NCBI GenBank assembly: GCA_964615375.1
Contig: CAZTOW010000020.1
Coordinates: 84,091 to 148,090, forward strand
DNA: 64,000 nt
Origin: CAZKWG01 sp964615375
Lineage (GTDB): Bacteria > Myxococcota_A > UBA796 > CAZKWG01
Direction of reading: 5' to 3'
A program made the position numbers and the translations under genes. Each line of letters begins with the position of its first letter. Position 1 is the first letter of the stretch. The notes beneath the pieces are model-generated. The model saw only the letters and a program-made list of their open reading frames with translations, made no database searches and was not told the DNA's origin. Positions 1-9,044 of this stretch are shown here, piece by piece.

Positions 1-489
1 GAGGGACCGCTGATGCGCATCCTGGAGCAAGCGTTGAGCTTCATCCAACAGAACACCCGCGCGTCCAGCCACTTCAGCCCCACGACTGGCGCGCGGATCG
101 ATCGCCCTGCCTACCCACCCGAGGCGCTGCGCGAGGCGATGGTGAATGCGCTGGTCCACCGAGACTATGCCGACTTTCGAGGGGGAGTAGCCATCGAGGT
201 GTTCCCGAATCGGGTCCGCATCTGGAATTCTGGCGACTTTCCTCAAGGGGTGACTCCAGACAGCATCGGCCGGGGGCAGCTTTCGGTACTCCGCAACCCG
301 GACCTCGCACAGGTACTCTATCTGCGTGGTCACATGGAGCGTCTGGGGCGAGGTGGCCCGCTGATCAAGGGTGCCTGCTCGGACTGGGGATTGCCCCCGC
401 CTCTCTGGGAGGCTGCGCAGGGCCGCGGGGTCAGCCTCACCCTCTTCGGCCCCGAGGTCACAGATCCAGTGAGCACCGCGCGCCAATGA
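1..489 (+). CDS. C-terminal part of a RecG-like/AlbA-type ATP-binding regulator (5' end outside window)
   Basis: The frame is already open at base 1, before the first ATG at 13, so this is the 3' end of a longer gene. The visible part matches the C-terminal HATPase_c_4 region of 'ATP-dependent DNA helicase RecG-like' transcriptional regulators. It has the hallmark YPPEALREAMVNALVHRDY-type segment (asparagine plus HRDY), then an IEVF..RVRIWNSGDFPQG strand-turn and the RNPDLAQVL...GHMERLGRG segment. The usual family order is an N-terminal AlbA_2 DNA-binding domain followed by this ATP-binding domain, and the N-terminal domain would lie to the left. The gene is convergent with the next one, with a 24-base gap. 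The family call is fairly safe; the biological role is not known. Confidence 0.75.
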   Translation, partial: EGPLMRILEQALSFIQQNTRASSHFSPTTGARIDRPAYPPEALREAMVNALVHRDYADFRGGVAIEVFPNRVRIWNSGDFPQGVTPDSIGRGQLSVLRNPDLAQVLYLRGHMERLGRGGPLIKGACSDWGLPPPLWEAAQGRGVSLTLFGPEVTDPVSTARQ

Positions 490-513
490 CGCGAAGGGCC
501 GCGAGACCCGCGC

Positions 514-1569
514 CTAACCGACCAGAAACACCCGATGCGACATCGGGTGCGTCACCACCAGCGTCCGCCCGTCGAAGGCCACGCTCCCCGCCCCGGCGAG
601 CTCGGGGAGGCGCGCGCCGCGGCCTGCCCAGCCCACGGTGCCGTCGGGGGACCAGGAGACCTGACCGCCGGGGATGGGCCAGAGCTGCTGCTTGCCGCTG
701 ATCGCGCTCTTCAGCGAGTCGATCAGGCCCGGCCGCGAGGGCGCGGGCTCGGGCAGGGTGGCGAGGGTGCGCTGGAGCAGGGCGCCGAAGCGATCCGCGT
801 GCAGCGTGAACGTGCTCTCGCCGTCGCTGAGCAGCAGGGCGCCGTCCACGAGGCCGACGCGCGGGGGGCGCAGGAAGGCGCCGCCGAAGCCGCGAAAGCC
901 GCCCACCGTGGCCAGGATCGTCGGGCCCGAAGGCGCCTGGACCTGGCCGTCCGCCCAGGGGTCGGCGCGCAGGCGGGCCAGGATCGCGTCCTGCTGGACC
1001 TTGTCTTGGATGGGGACACCCAACACAATGCTCAGGATCTCCGGCCGCAAGGTAGCGGCCACGCCGAGCGCGCTAAGCCGGAGCTGCGGCATCCCGGCGC
1101 GCCAGGCCAGTACCTGACCGGCGGTCAGGTATTCTTCCAGGTCCCGCGCCGCGCCGTGGAGCTCCAGCATGCCCAGCAGCCAGTCCTCGGGGCGGGCGCC
1201 CTGCTCCAGGTGGTGGAGGGCGTTGAGGAGGGCGCGGAGCATGCGCTCGGGGTCCTCCAGCAGGCGGGGGGCGAGCTCGGGCAGGAGGCGCAGGCCCTCG
1301 TTCAGGGTGGGGCGGCGCGCGCGGGGGCCGATGAGATCGCGGCCCAGCAGGGGCAGGCTGGCGGCGTGGAGGCGCAGCGCGATCTCGGGGGCGCGCGCGG
1401 GGTCCAGCAGGAGGAGCGCGTCCACGATGGGACCCAGGGTGCCGGCCAGGAACTCCAGGACGACCTCGCCGTCCAGCCCGCGGTGCTCGCGCTTCGCCAG
1501 GGCGAAGTGGGCGTTGTAGCGCTCCCGGTCGCGCTCCAACAGGCGCTGGAAGCCCTCGCTCACCCGCAT
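514..1569 (-). CDS. uncharacterised 351-aa protein, third gene of the FHA/MoxR unit
   Basis: I do not recognise this protein. The ATG at 1569 shares its A with the TGA stop of the MoxR gene (TGATG overlap), so the two are almost certainly translationally coupled. The same frame stays open far upstream across the MoxR gene, but that part is a shadow. The first ~200 residues look helical and leucine/arginine rich. The last ~130 look beta-rich, with repeated short strands such as GLVDGALLLSDG and VAFDGRTLVVTH, which could be propeller-like blades. There is no signal peptide or membrane segment, so it is probably cytoplasmic. MoxR ATPases usually act with a vWA partner; this protein has no visible MIDAS motif (DxSxS) but sits where such a partner would be expected. 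A role as adaptor or substrate of the ATPase is inference. Confidence 0.75.
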   Translation of the reverse strand: MRVSEGFQRLLERDRERYNAHFALAKREHRGLDGEVVLEFLAGTLGPIVDALLLLDPARAPEIALRLHAASLPLLGRDLIGPRARRPTLNEGLRLLPELAPRLLEDPERMLRALLNALHHLEQGARPEDWLLGMLELHGAARDLEEYLTAGQVLAWRAGMPQLRLSALGVAATLRPEILSIVLGVPIQDKVQQDAILARLRADPWADGQVQAPSGPTILATVGGFRGFGGAFLRPPRVGLVDGALLLSDGESTFTLHADRFGALLQRTLATLPEPAPSRPGLIDSLKSAISGKQQLWPIPGGQVSWSPDGTVGWAGRGARLPELAGAGSVAFDGRTLVVTHPMSHRVFLVG

Positions 1570-3146
1570 CAGGCCCTCCAGGTGAGCCAGCGCAGGTAGT
1601 TCGTGTAGCGCTGATGCATGTACTTGAGGTGCAGCACGTCGTCGTACATGGGGCCGTAGAGCTTGCGGCCCTGCTGCCAGTCGGAGAGCAGGCGCTCGAT
1701 GCGGGCCAGGCGGGCGCGGGTCTCCTGCTCGGTGAGCCCGTCCAGCCCGGCCGCCAGCTCGGCGCCCAGCTTCGCCACCGGGTCGTCGCGGTCCAGGTCC
1801 AGGCGCTGGTACTCCTCGCAGGACAGGTCGAAGAGGGTGCGCAGCCAGCTGACGCGGTCGGCGCGCAGGGCCTGGTTGTCCCCCTGCTCGAAGAAGGGCG
1901 AGCCGAGCTCGGGCGTGAGCTTGTCGTGCAGCACGAAGGGCAGGATCTGGCGGGCGTCCTCCAGCTCGGCGGTGTCGGCGCCGCGGAAGCAGGCCATGGC
2001 CTTGATGAAGATCAGCGCCGTCATCAGGGCGCGCACGCTCACGCCGTTCTTCGTCTGGCCGCCGATGTCCTTGATGCGGTCCTTGCCGGTCTCGCGCTGG
2101 GCGAGCTGGGCAGCCTCGACGCCGGAGAGCTTGACCGTGTCCTTGGTCATGTACTCGAGCTGGCGGGCGCCGGGCTCGAAGAACTCGAACTGGGCGCAGA
2201 AGAACTCCATGCGCCGCCGGATCTCGGGGGGCAGGCGCACGGCGAGGATCCGGGCGTAGAGACGGTCGATCTCGGCGGGGGTGAACACGAGCTCGGGCGG
2301 GACGACCTCCTCGGGCTTGACCCCCTGCTCCACGCGCTCCAGCAGCTCGCCCACGAAGCGGGTGTTGAAGTGGAGCGCCTTGACGACGACGTCGATGCGG
2401 TCGCGCAGGGCCTCGATGACCTGGTAGGTGCCGCCGCCCGCGTCGTCGTTGGCGGTGAGGTACCAGGCGGCCTCCGGGCACTCGTAGATCTGGTCCAGCA
2501 TCTCCGCGTAGTTGTCCGCCATCACCGTGAGCAGCGCGGACTGGGTGCGCGTGGGGATGCGGTTGTACTCGTCGATGATCTTCACCCGCATGCCGAGCCA
2601 CTTGCGCCAGGCGATGCGGACCTCGTCCATGCTCTTCGCGTTGACCAGATCGCCGGGGAGCGGGTTGCCCAGCAGGTCGGCGATGGTCATCTGGGGCTGG
2701 CCGTGCTGGATGGCGCGCTTGACGTCGCGGATGTCGTAGCCCGCCAGCACGCCCATCAGGATGGCGCTGGCGGTCTTGCCGCGCCCGGGGCCGCCCACCA
2801 GCAGGCAGCGGCGGCGGACGACGAGGTTCAGGAGCGGCAGGAGGGCGAAGCTGGAGTAGCTCTGACCGCTGGGCAGGCGCACAGTGACCTTCTGGTCGCC
2901 GAGCTTGTAGGTGGGGCTGGGCCCGTCCTGGTACTCGATGTCGTAGAAGGGGCTGATGATGGCGCTGTTCACCATCCAGAAGTAGGCTTTGCGGAGCTTC
3001 TCCGCCAGATCCGGCTCGCCCTCGGCGGGCGTGGGCGCCGCGTCGCCGGCGGGGCCGCGGTAGAGGTCGGCCACGTCGAAGCTGGGGCGCTGCTCGGCGC
3101 GGCGCGGGTTGGTGGGCGACTGCGAGACCTTGCCGAAGGTGGACAC
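1569..3146 (-). CDS. MoxR-family AAA+ ATPase
   Basis: A 525-residue AAA+ ATPase of the MoxR type, a family that remodels or helps assemble protein complexes. Seen: Walker A GGPGRGKT (about 118-125), Walker B KIIDEYN (189-195), an RTQSALLTVMADNYAE segment typical of MoxR, a sensor-1 asparagine in YLTAND (229-234) and a likely arginine finger in ALRDRID (246-252). A helical lid region fills the C-terminal half. The N-terminal ~110 residues are an extension not seen in minimal MoxR proteins. The start is GTG, with GGGAGG five bases upstream. It lies 31 bases after the FHA gene and overlaps the next gene by one base, so the three form an operon. No vWA gene is present in the cluster. Confidence 0.9.
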   Translation of the reverse strand: MSTFGKVSQSPTNPRRAEQRPSFDVADLYRGPAGDAAPTPAEGEPDLAEKLRKAYFWMVNSAIISPFYDIEYQDGPSPTYKLGDQKVTVRLPSGQSYSSFALLPLLNLVVRRRCLLVGGPGRGKTASAILMGVLAGYDIRDVKRAIQHGQPQMTIADLLGNPLPGDLVNAKSMDEVRIAWRKWLGMRVKIIDEYNRIPTRTQSALLTVMADNYAEMLDQIYECPEAAWYLTANDDAGGGTYQVIEALRDRIDVVVKALHFNTRFVGELLERVEQGVKPEEVVPPELVFTPAEIDRLYARILAVRLPPEIRRRMEFFCAQFEFFEPGARQLEYMTKDTVKLSGVEAAQLAQRETGKDRIKDIGGQTKNGVSVRALMTALIFIKAMACFRGADTAELEDARQILPFVLHDKLTPELGSPFFEQGDNQALRADRVSWLRTLFDLSCEEYQRLDLDRDDPVAKLGAELAAGLDGLTEQETRARLARIERLLSDWQQGRKLYGPMYDDVLHLKYMHQRYTNYLRWLTWRA

Positions 3147-3177
3147 CGGGCCTCCCGGACTGTCGAGGCGGCGCCCC

Positions 3178-6100
3178 TCAGGCGCGCTCGAAGCGATACA
3201 CGGTCGCCCCGGCCATCAGCCGATCGCCGGGCTCCAGCACGACGTCCTCGCCGTCCTCGGGCACGGTGATCCAGCCGTCCCCCTCGCGGCGCACGAAGAA
3301 GGGGTGGTAGCGGCCGGGGCCCAGGCGGTAGCTGTCCAGGTAGTCGCGCAGGGTGAGCCGCTCGCCGTCGAAGTGCGCCTCGAGCTGCACCGGCCCCAGC
3401 GTGATCTCCCGCTCGTCGCGCAGCGGCAGCCCGAGGGTGAACATGGCCCGCACCACGCGGGGCGGGTCGATGAAGGCCAGGAGCTGGGCCCGCGGGTCGG
3501 GCAGCTCGCCGTCCACGACCAGGCGCAGCCCGATCTCGAAGTCCGGGCGCCCCAGATCGTCGCGGCGCAGCACCAGCATGCGGGCCCGGTCCGTGGCGGC
3601 GGTCCCCAGCAGGTCCTCCCCGTCCACCGAGAGCCGCGCGTCCATGGCGCCCAGCGTGTGGATCTCGGCCCGATCGCCGCGCACGCGGATCTGGAAGTAC
3701 TCCTGGGGGGCGAAGCGCTGCTCGGGCCGGGACTGGTTCTCCGGGAGCGCGACGCCGGGGCGGTGGTGGTTGGTGACCGTGATGTCGCCGGTCACCATCC
3801 AGCCCTCGACGACCAGGCGCGCGGGGCGGCTCAGCTCGATCTGCCAGTCGTCCTCGCGCACCACCCAGGGCCGGGCGTCCAGGATGGGGTCCAGCGTGGG
3901 CGGCGAGGGCAGCCTCACCGCGGGGGGCGGGGCGCTGAGGTCGGGGAGCTCGACGTCCAGGTCGAGGCGCGGGGCGGAGGGGGCGAGCGTGGGCGGGGTG
4001 GGCCCCACCGCGGAGGGGGCGACGCGATCGGCGCCCTCGGTGATGACCTCAGCGGGGCCGTCCGCGCCCTGCGTGGGCAGCTCCACCTCGGAGAGCGGGA
4101 CCCGGTGCAGCTCGGTCATGTCCGTGTGCAGCGCCGAGGCCACCTCCGCCAGCAGCGGGCGGGGCGCGGACTCGGCGCGCTTGAAGGACGCCTGGAAGTC
4201 CTCGTCGAAGACCAGCCGCGGGCCGGACTTCTTGTCCTGGATGAGGTCGCCGAAGTGGCTGGGCGAGCTGCCGGCCAGGGCGAGCTGGGCCCCGCGACTG
4301 ACGCTCGCGCTCTCGTCGAATGAATCCCCGTCGACGCGCGTCAGATGGGGTCGGGGTGGCGCCGGCCCCAGCTCGCCCAGGCCCGCGGCCGCGGGGATCT
4401 CGTCGGCGGAGAGCGGGGGCGGCTTGGCCAGCTCGCCCAGGCTCTCGCCGGTCTCCATCGCCGCGCCGGGCGGGGGGTAGTTGATCTCGAAGACGCAGTT
4501 CCCGACGAGGATCTCGTCGCCGCTCTGGAGCCGCGTGCGCAGGAGCCCGCCCGTCTTGTCCAGCGGCGAGAGCGAGATGATCTCCCGCCCGCGGCGGACG
4601 AAGGTGTAGCAGTGGCGCGCCAGCGAGCAGAGCTCGGGCTCGTCGCGCAGGTCGATCTCGGCGTGCAGCGAGGCGACCATGATCGAGTCGGTGTAGAAGC
4701 GGCTCTTGGGGATGTCGCCCGTCCGCGAGCGGATCATCGCCCCGGCGACCACGCCCGGGAGCCACACGATATTGTCGTTCTCCGGTTCGTCGGGGAGCCG
4801 CACCTTGGCCGACTTGTCGCGGCCGATGCGGTAGACGCCGCCGAAGACCAGCGAGGCCCCGCCCGCCGAGCGCCGGATCTCGCCCAGGTAGGGCCAGCCG
4901 TCCGCGGCGAATCCGCTGAGATCGCGGTACTCCACGGACTCCGCGCCCAGCCCGATGTAGACGTCGTGGCGCAGCGGGATGGCCGTCCCCACCGGGATGG
5001 GCTGCCCGTCCAGCAGGAGCCCCGGCCGGTGGCCGATCAGCGTGACGTTGCGCCCGCGGACCTGGAAGGTGGCGGCGGGGTCGGCCATGGAGGTCTGCAC
5101 GGACCCGTCCGTCCCCAGGTAGACGTCATAGCCCTCCATGAACTTGTTGAAGTGGACCTTCTGGAGCAGCGCCCCCCGCTCGCGCAGTCGGAAGAGGCGC
5201 TCGTCGAGGTCCAGCGGGACCACGGTGCGGTGGGGCGAGCCGCTCAGCGTGACGTTGGTCCCGGTGGGCGGGCCCTGGGGCGCCTCGGCGGACTTCCCCG
5301 GCGGGAGCATGATCCCCGGGCCCAGCGCGACCGGGACCTGCTCGTAGGAGGGCATGCGGTCGTGGTCCACCACGCTGAGGATCAGGTGCGCCAGCGCGTG
5401 GTTCCCGCGGTCCACGATGCTCAGCACGCTGACCCCGTCGGGGGCCGTGTGGCTCTTGACCCGGTAGCTGTCCTGCAGGTCCGGGTGGATGACGTGGACC
5501 AGGCTGCCGTCGGCGTACTGCTGGAGCCGGTAGAGCAGCGGGCGCTGCAAGGTGGGGTGGTGGTAGCTGTCCAGCCAGTGCGCGCCGAGCGTGAACTGGA
5601 GCTGATCGCTGTAGAGCCGCCCCACCTCGCGGTAGCCCTGCCACTGGCCCGGCAGGTTGACCAGCACGGCGATCTCCGCCCGCGAGCTCTCGACGGGCCC
5701 CGAGTAGAGGTTGGGCATCAGGCCCGTGACGAACTCCCCCGCCTTCAGCCCGACGAGGTGGCCGTCCATCTCGGGCCCGCCGTCCTCCAGGAAGCGGAAG
5801 CCGATGGGGCGCAGCGGGAAGAGCAGGTGGTAGTCCTCCTCGTCGCAGAAGACGAGGAAGCGGGTCGTCAACGCCGAGCTGGCGCGCTCCTGCCAGCTCT
5901 CCTTGTTCGCGCGCAGGCGCTTGCCGTCCGCCTGGCTCAGGATGACGAGGACGTCCGTGAAGTCGGCCAGCGTGTCGGTCTTCTGGTCCAGCAGGTGGGC
6001 GTAGAGCCCGCTCTTGCGGCGCAACACCGAGGCGGAGGTGGACCACATCCAGCTTGGATCGGCCACCAGATCCTGCTCGGTGCGGTGCCGGCGCAGGAAG

Positions 6101-6216
6101 TCGTTGTAGACGCCGTGCTCGGGCCCCGGAGGGAGCACACGCTCGCTGTCGCCCGAGAGGCCGCGCGTGCCGCCGCCCGAGAAGAGTCGCGCGATGATGT
6201 CCCCGAACTGAGCCAT
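3178..6216 (-). CDS. large multi-FHA-like domain protein
   Basis: About 1012 residues, probably cytoplasmic, first gene of a three-gene operon. I place the start at the ATG at 6216 (GAGG upstream); an in-frame GTG at 6249 is possible but sits almost on a -10-like TATAAG. The clearest domain is FHA, at residues ~455-580: YRIGRDKSAKVRL, then DSIMVASLHAEIDL, which carries the S..H signature of the phosphothreonine-binding loop. An FHA-like fold may precede it (~355-440, LDGQPIP...IPLRHDVYIGLG), and another ends the protein (~900-1012, LEPGDRLMAGATVYRF). A proline-rich, low-complexity linker separates them. The N-terminal 300 residues are unrecognised. A PP2C phosphatase lies just across the divergent promoter, consistent with phosphothreonine signalling. 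No kinase is visible in the window. Confidence 0.8.
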   Translation of the reverse strand: MAQFGDIIARLFSGGGTRGLSGDSERVLPPGPEHGVYNDFLRRHRTEQDLVADPSWMWSTSASVLRRKSGLYAHLLDQKTDTLADFTDVLVILSQADGKRLRANKESWQERASSALTTRFLVFCDEEDYHLLFPLRPIGFRFLEDGGPEMDGHLVGLKAGEFVTGLMPNLYSGPVESSRAEIAVLVNLPGQWQGYREVGRLYSDQLQFTLGAHWLDSYHHPTLQRPLLYRLQQYADGSLVHVIHPDLQDSYRVKSHTAPDGVSVLSIVDRGNHALAHLILSVVDHDRMPSYEQVPVALGPGIMLPPGKSAEAPQGPPTGTNVTLSGSPHRTVVPLDLDERLFRLRERGALLQKVHFNKFMEGYDVYLGTDGSVQTSMADPAATFQVRGRNVTLIGHRPGLLLDGQPIPVGTAIPLRHDVYIGLGAESVEYRDLSGFAADGWPYLGEIRRSAGGASLVFGGVYRIGRDKSAKVRLPDEPENDNIVWLPGVVAGAMIRSRTGDIPKSRFYTDSIMVASLHAEIDLRDEPELCSLARHCYTFVRRGREIISLSPLDKTGGLLRTRLQSGDEILVGNCVFEINYPPPGAAMETGESLGELAKPPPLSADEIPAAAGLGELGPAPPRPHLTRVDGDSFDESASVSRGAQLALAGSSPSHFGDLIQDKKSGPRLVFDEDFQASFKRAESAPRPLLAEVASALHTDMTELHRVPLSEVELPTQGADGPAEVITEGADRVAPSAVGPTPPTLAPSAPRLDLDVELPDLSAPPPAVRLPSPPTLDPILDARPWVVREDDWQIELSRPARLVVEGWMVTGDITVTNHHRPGVALPENQSRPEQRFAPQEYFQIRVRGDRAEIHTLGAMDARLSVDGEDLLGTAATDRARMLVLRRDDLGRPDFEIGLRLVVDGELPDPRAQLLAFIDPPRVVRAMFTLGLPLRDEREITLGPVQLEAHFDGERLTLRDYLDSYRLGPGRYHPFFVRREGDGWITVPEDGEDVVLEPGDRLMAGATVYRFERA

Positions 6217-6339
6217 GCCCGGACCTCGACGGGGCCCCAGGGACCCCACGATTCAGACCCCTTATACTAACTCCCTCTGCCCTGCGCTGGCGCCCCGCAC
6301 CTCACCGGTGCTAAGAAGCAGGCCCCTCGGAGGACAGCC

Positions 6340-7566
6340 ATGGCCGAGATCCGACCCCTGCGCGGCGTGCGCCCGGACAACAGCCTCGCGGCGCGCGTGA
6401 TCGCCCCGCCCTACGACGTGCCCTCGGAGCGCGAGGCCCGCGCCCTCTCGGAGCACAACCCACACTGCTTCCTGCACATCACCCGGCCTGAGGTGGACCT
6501 GCCCGAGGGCAGCGACAGCCACGCCCCGGAGGCCTACGCGAAGGCGCGGGAGAACTTCCTGGCCTTCCTGGAGCGCGGCTGGCTCCAGCAGGACGGCGAG
6601 CCCAGCCTCTACCTCTACACGCAGACCTGGGGCAGCCACGTCCAGACGGCGCTGCTCGCGCTCTGCTCGGTCCACGAGTACGACACCGGGCGCATCAAGC
6701 GCCACGAGCTCACGCGCCCGGACAAGGAGCAGGACCGGGTCGATCACATCGAGGCCCTCGACGCCCAGACCGGGCTCGTCTTCCTCACCTACCGGGACCG
6801 GCCCGAGCTCTCCCGCCTGCTGGCGGACGCCGCCGAGGCCCCCGTGCAGTGGGTGGCGCAGACCGAGGACGGGGTGGAGCACATGCTGCAGGTGGTGGCG
6901 GACGACGCGCTGCGCGACAGCCTGGTGGCCGCCTTCCGCGACGTTCCGGCCCTGTACGTGGCCGACGGTCACCACCGCTCGGCGGCGGCCAGCCGGGTGA
7001 GCGCGGCGCGCGGCGGCGCGGGGCATGCCGGCTGGTTCCTGGCGGGCATCTTCCCGGTGAGCCAGCTCAAGTGCATGGCCTACAACCGCCTGGTCCAGGA
7101 TCTGCACGGCCACAGCCCGGAGGCCCTGCTGGCGGCGATCGGCGCCGCGGGCTTCGACATCACGCCGGACGTCGCCCCCGAGCCCGCCACCCGCGGGCAG
7201 ATCACGATGTACCTGGCCGGGCGCTGGTACGGGCTCACGGCGCGGGACGTGCCCGCCGACCCGGTCGCCGGCCTGGACGTGAGCCTGCTCCAGGACCGGG
7301 TGCTGGCGCCGCTGCTGGGCGTGCTGAACCCGCGCACCGATCCGCGCATCGCCTTCGTGGGCGGGGTGCGCGGGCACCAGGCGCTCTCGGCGGCGGTGGA
7401 CGCGGGCACGGCGGCGGTGGCCTTCCACCTCTACCCGACCGGGCTCGATCAGCTCTTCGCCGTGGCCGACGCGGGCCAGCTCATGCCGCCGAAGAGCACC
7501 TGGTTCGAGCCGAAGCTGCGCGGCGGCGTGCTGGTCCACCGGCTCGACGATCCGAGCCCGGTGTAG
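6340..7566 (+). CDS. DUF1015-family protein
   Basis: A 408-residue protein of the DUF1015 family, widespread in bacteria but of unknown function. The N-terminus has the family signature around RPLRGVRP and IAPPYDVPS. The centre carries ALYVADGHHRSAAASR, the most conserved family motif, whose histidines and aspartate suggest a catalytic or metal site. The length agrees with the family (about 400). The ATG at 6340 follows GGAGGA by six bases. It is divergent from the FHA/MoxR operon, with a 123-base shared control region, and is followed 32 bases later by a PP2C phosphatase on the same strand. The two are probably co-transcribed. Confidence 0.88.
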   Translation: MAEIRPLRGVRPDNSLAARVIAPPYDVPSEREARALSEHNPHCFLHITRPEVDLPEGSDSHAPEAYAKARENFLAFLERGWLQQDGEPSLYLYTQTWGSHVQTALLALCSVHEYDTGRIKRHELTRPDKEQDRVDHIEALDAQTGLVFLTYRDRPELSRLLADAAEAPVQWVAQTEDGVEHMLQVVADDALRDSLVAAFRDVPALYVADGHHRSAAASRVSAARGGAGHAGWFLAGIFPVSQLKCMAYNRLVQDLHGHSPEALLAAIGAAGFDITPDVAPEPATRGQITMYLAGRWYGLTARDVPADPVAGLDVSLLQDRVLAPLLGVLNPRTDPRIAFVGGVRGHQALSAAVDAGTAAVAFHLYPTGLDQLFAVADAGQLMPPKSTWFEPKLRGGVLVHRLDDPSPV

Positions 7567-7598
7567 TGCGCGCCGCGCGAGGGTGGTAGGCTCCCGGC

Positions 7599-8471
7599 AT
7601 GGCGGATCGCTACGGTATCGGGGTCGTCTGCAGCCTCGGGATCGGCCCGGGCGCGGGGGGCCGTGAGTGGAACGAGGACAACTACCTCGTCTACGAGGGC
7701 GGCCGGGGGCGCTGGCGCGACGGCCTGGCCGAAGCGACGGAGGAGGTCCCGGGATCCGGGCTGATGATCGCCGTGGCCGACGGCATGGGCGGGCACGCGC
7801 GGGGCGACATCGCCAGCCTCGCGGCGGTGCGCGCCCTCACCCGCCTGCTGCGCTCGGGCGAGCCCGAGGACCCCGAGGACACGCTGCGCCGCTTCGTGCT
7901 GCACGCCCACGGCCGGCTCTACGAGCAGGCCCTGGCCCAGGGCGCGGGCAAGATGGGCACCACGCTGCTGGCCGGCTGGGTGCTGGACGGCGCGCTCTCC
8001 TGGGTGAACGTCGGGGACAGCCGGCTCTACCTGCTGCGCGGCGAGGGGCTGGCCCAGCTCTCGCGCGACCAGACCCGGGCCGAGATCGCCCAGCGCGACG
8101 GGCGCCCTCCCCCGCTGCGCGACCCGCAGGCCCTGGTGCAGGGCTTCGTGTTCGGCTCGCGCGGGCTGGGCGACGACCGCAGCCTGCGGCTGGACCCGGG
8201 CAAGGACACCGGGACCGTGCGCCTGGCGGTGGGGGATCGCCTGCTGCTGTGCTCGGACGGGCTCCACGGCGTGCTGGACGAGCGCGCCCTCGCCGAGCTC
8301 CTGCGCGAGGGCCAGAGCGCGCAGCAGACCGCCGAGGGGCTGGTCGCCAGCGCGCTTCAGCGCGGCAGCGACGACAACGTCACGGCGCTGGTGCTCACGG
8401 TGGACGAGCTCACCGAGCGTCAGCTCCCCATCCCGCTCCAGGACGTCCACACGCTGGTGCCGGTGGAGTGA
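7599..8471 (+). CDS. PP2C-type serine/threonine protein phosphatase
   Basis: A 290-residue soluble PPM/PP2C phosphatase that hydrolyses phosphoserine or phosphothreonine using two metal ions. The conserved motifs appear in order: NEDNYLVY near the N-terminus, VADGMGGHARGD (metal-binding aspartate and glycine), GTTLLAGWV, WVNVGDSRLYLLR, LLLCSDGLHGVLDE and the C-terminal GSDDNVTALVL. All catalytic aspartates are present, so it should be active. It follows the DUF1015 gene and faces the FHA-domain operon across a divergent promoter. PP2C and FHA proteins commonly belong to the same threonine-phosphorylation circuit. Its stop codon is three bases from the convergent neighbour's stop. Confidence 0.93.
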   Translation: MADRYGIGVVCSLGIGPGAGGREWNEDNYLVYEGGRGRWRDGLAEATEEVPGSGLMIAVADGMGGHARGDIASLAAVRALTRLLRSGEPEDPEDTLRRFVLHAHGRLYEQALAQGAGKMGTTLLAGWVLDGALSWVNVGDSRLYLLRGEGLAQLSRDQTRAEIAQRDGRPPPLRDPQALVQGFVFGSRGLGDDRSLRLDPGKDTGTVRLAVGDRLLLCSDGLHGVLDERALAELLREGQSAQQTAEGLVASALQRGSDDNVTALVLTVDELTERQLPIPLQDVHTLVPVE

Positions 8472-8474
8472 GGC

Positions 8475-9044
8475 TCAGGCCTCCTTCATGAAGCGCTCGA
8501 GCGGCATGACGCAGAATCCGCCGCTCGAGGCGTCGCGCCAGCGCACCTTGTACACGTCGAAGCCGCGGCCGACCTTGTCCTTGGTGGTGGCGGCGGTGTC
8601 CTTCGTGTAGCCGCAGCCGGTGTAGGCCCGACGCGGCGCGTTGCGTTGGCCCGCGCAGACCGCCACACCCTCCACCACGCGGTCGGCGGCGTCCCCGCCC
8701 ATGGGTCGGCAGAGCCAGGCGCTGCGGACGTCGAAGATCGTGACCTTGTAGTCCTTCTTCGCGGCCCTGCCCTTGCCTCGGGCGTTCACCAGCCCGAGGC
8801 CCTGGAGCAGGCGGATGGGCGTCACGCCCTTCGCGCTCAGGAAGGCGCGCAGGTCCACGACGCGCACCACGTCCAGCCAGGCACGGGCCCCCACCGTCTT
8901 CTGCACGGGGGAGACCCAGGCCACCTGCACCGCGTCCGGCACCGCCCCGAGCGCAGAGCAGGTCCCCGCCGACCCCGCCGCCGCCCCGGAGGGCAGCAGT
9001 ACCAGCAGCGCGGACAGCAGGAGCGCGCGGGACAGCCGCCTCAC
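8475..9044 (-). CDS. small exported protein of unknown function
   Basis: A 189-residue protein that I do not recognise. It most likely starts at GTG 9044, overlapping the previous gene's stop in a GTGA. That start gives a good Sec signal peptide (RRLSRALLLSALLVLLPSGAAA, cleavage after an AAA/AGA). A longer open frame upstream only shadows the neighbouring lipoprotein. The mature part contains several cysteines (CSALG, LCRPMGGD, VCAGQ, GCGYTKD, FCVMPLER), suggesting disulfides and a periplasmic or secreted location. It lies last in a minus-strand run epimerase - nagZ - lipoprotein - this gene, all overlapping or close. Confidence 0.7.
   Translation of the reverse strand: MRRLSRALLLSALLVLLPSGAAAGSAGTCSALGAVPDAVQVAWVSPVQKTVGARAWLDVVRVVDLRAFLSAKGVTPIRLLQGLGLVNARGKGRAAKKDYKVTIFDVRSAWLCRPMGGDAADRVVEGVAVCAGQRNAPRRAYTGCGYTKDTAATTKDKVGRGFDVYKVRWRDASSGGFCVMPLERFMKEA

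Noticed and set aside
1570..2601. N-terminal extension of the 351-aa protein into the MoxR gene
   Set aside because: It overlaps MoxR coding sequence completely; the TGATG junction gives a natural start.
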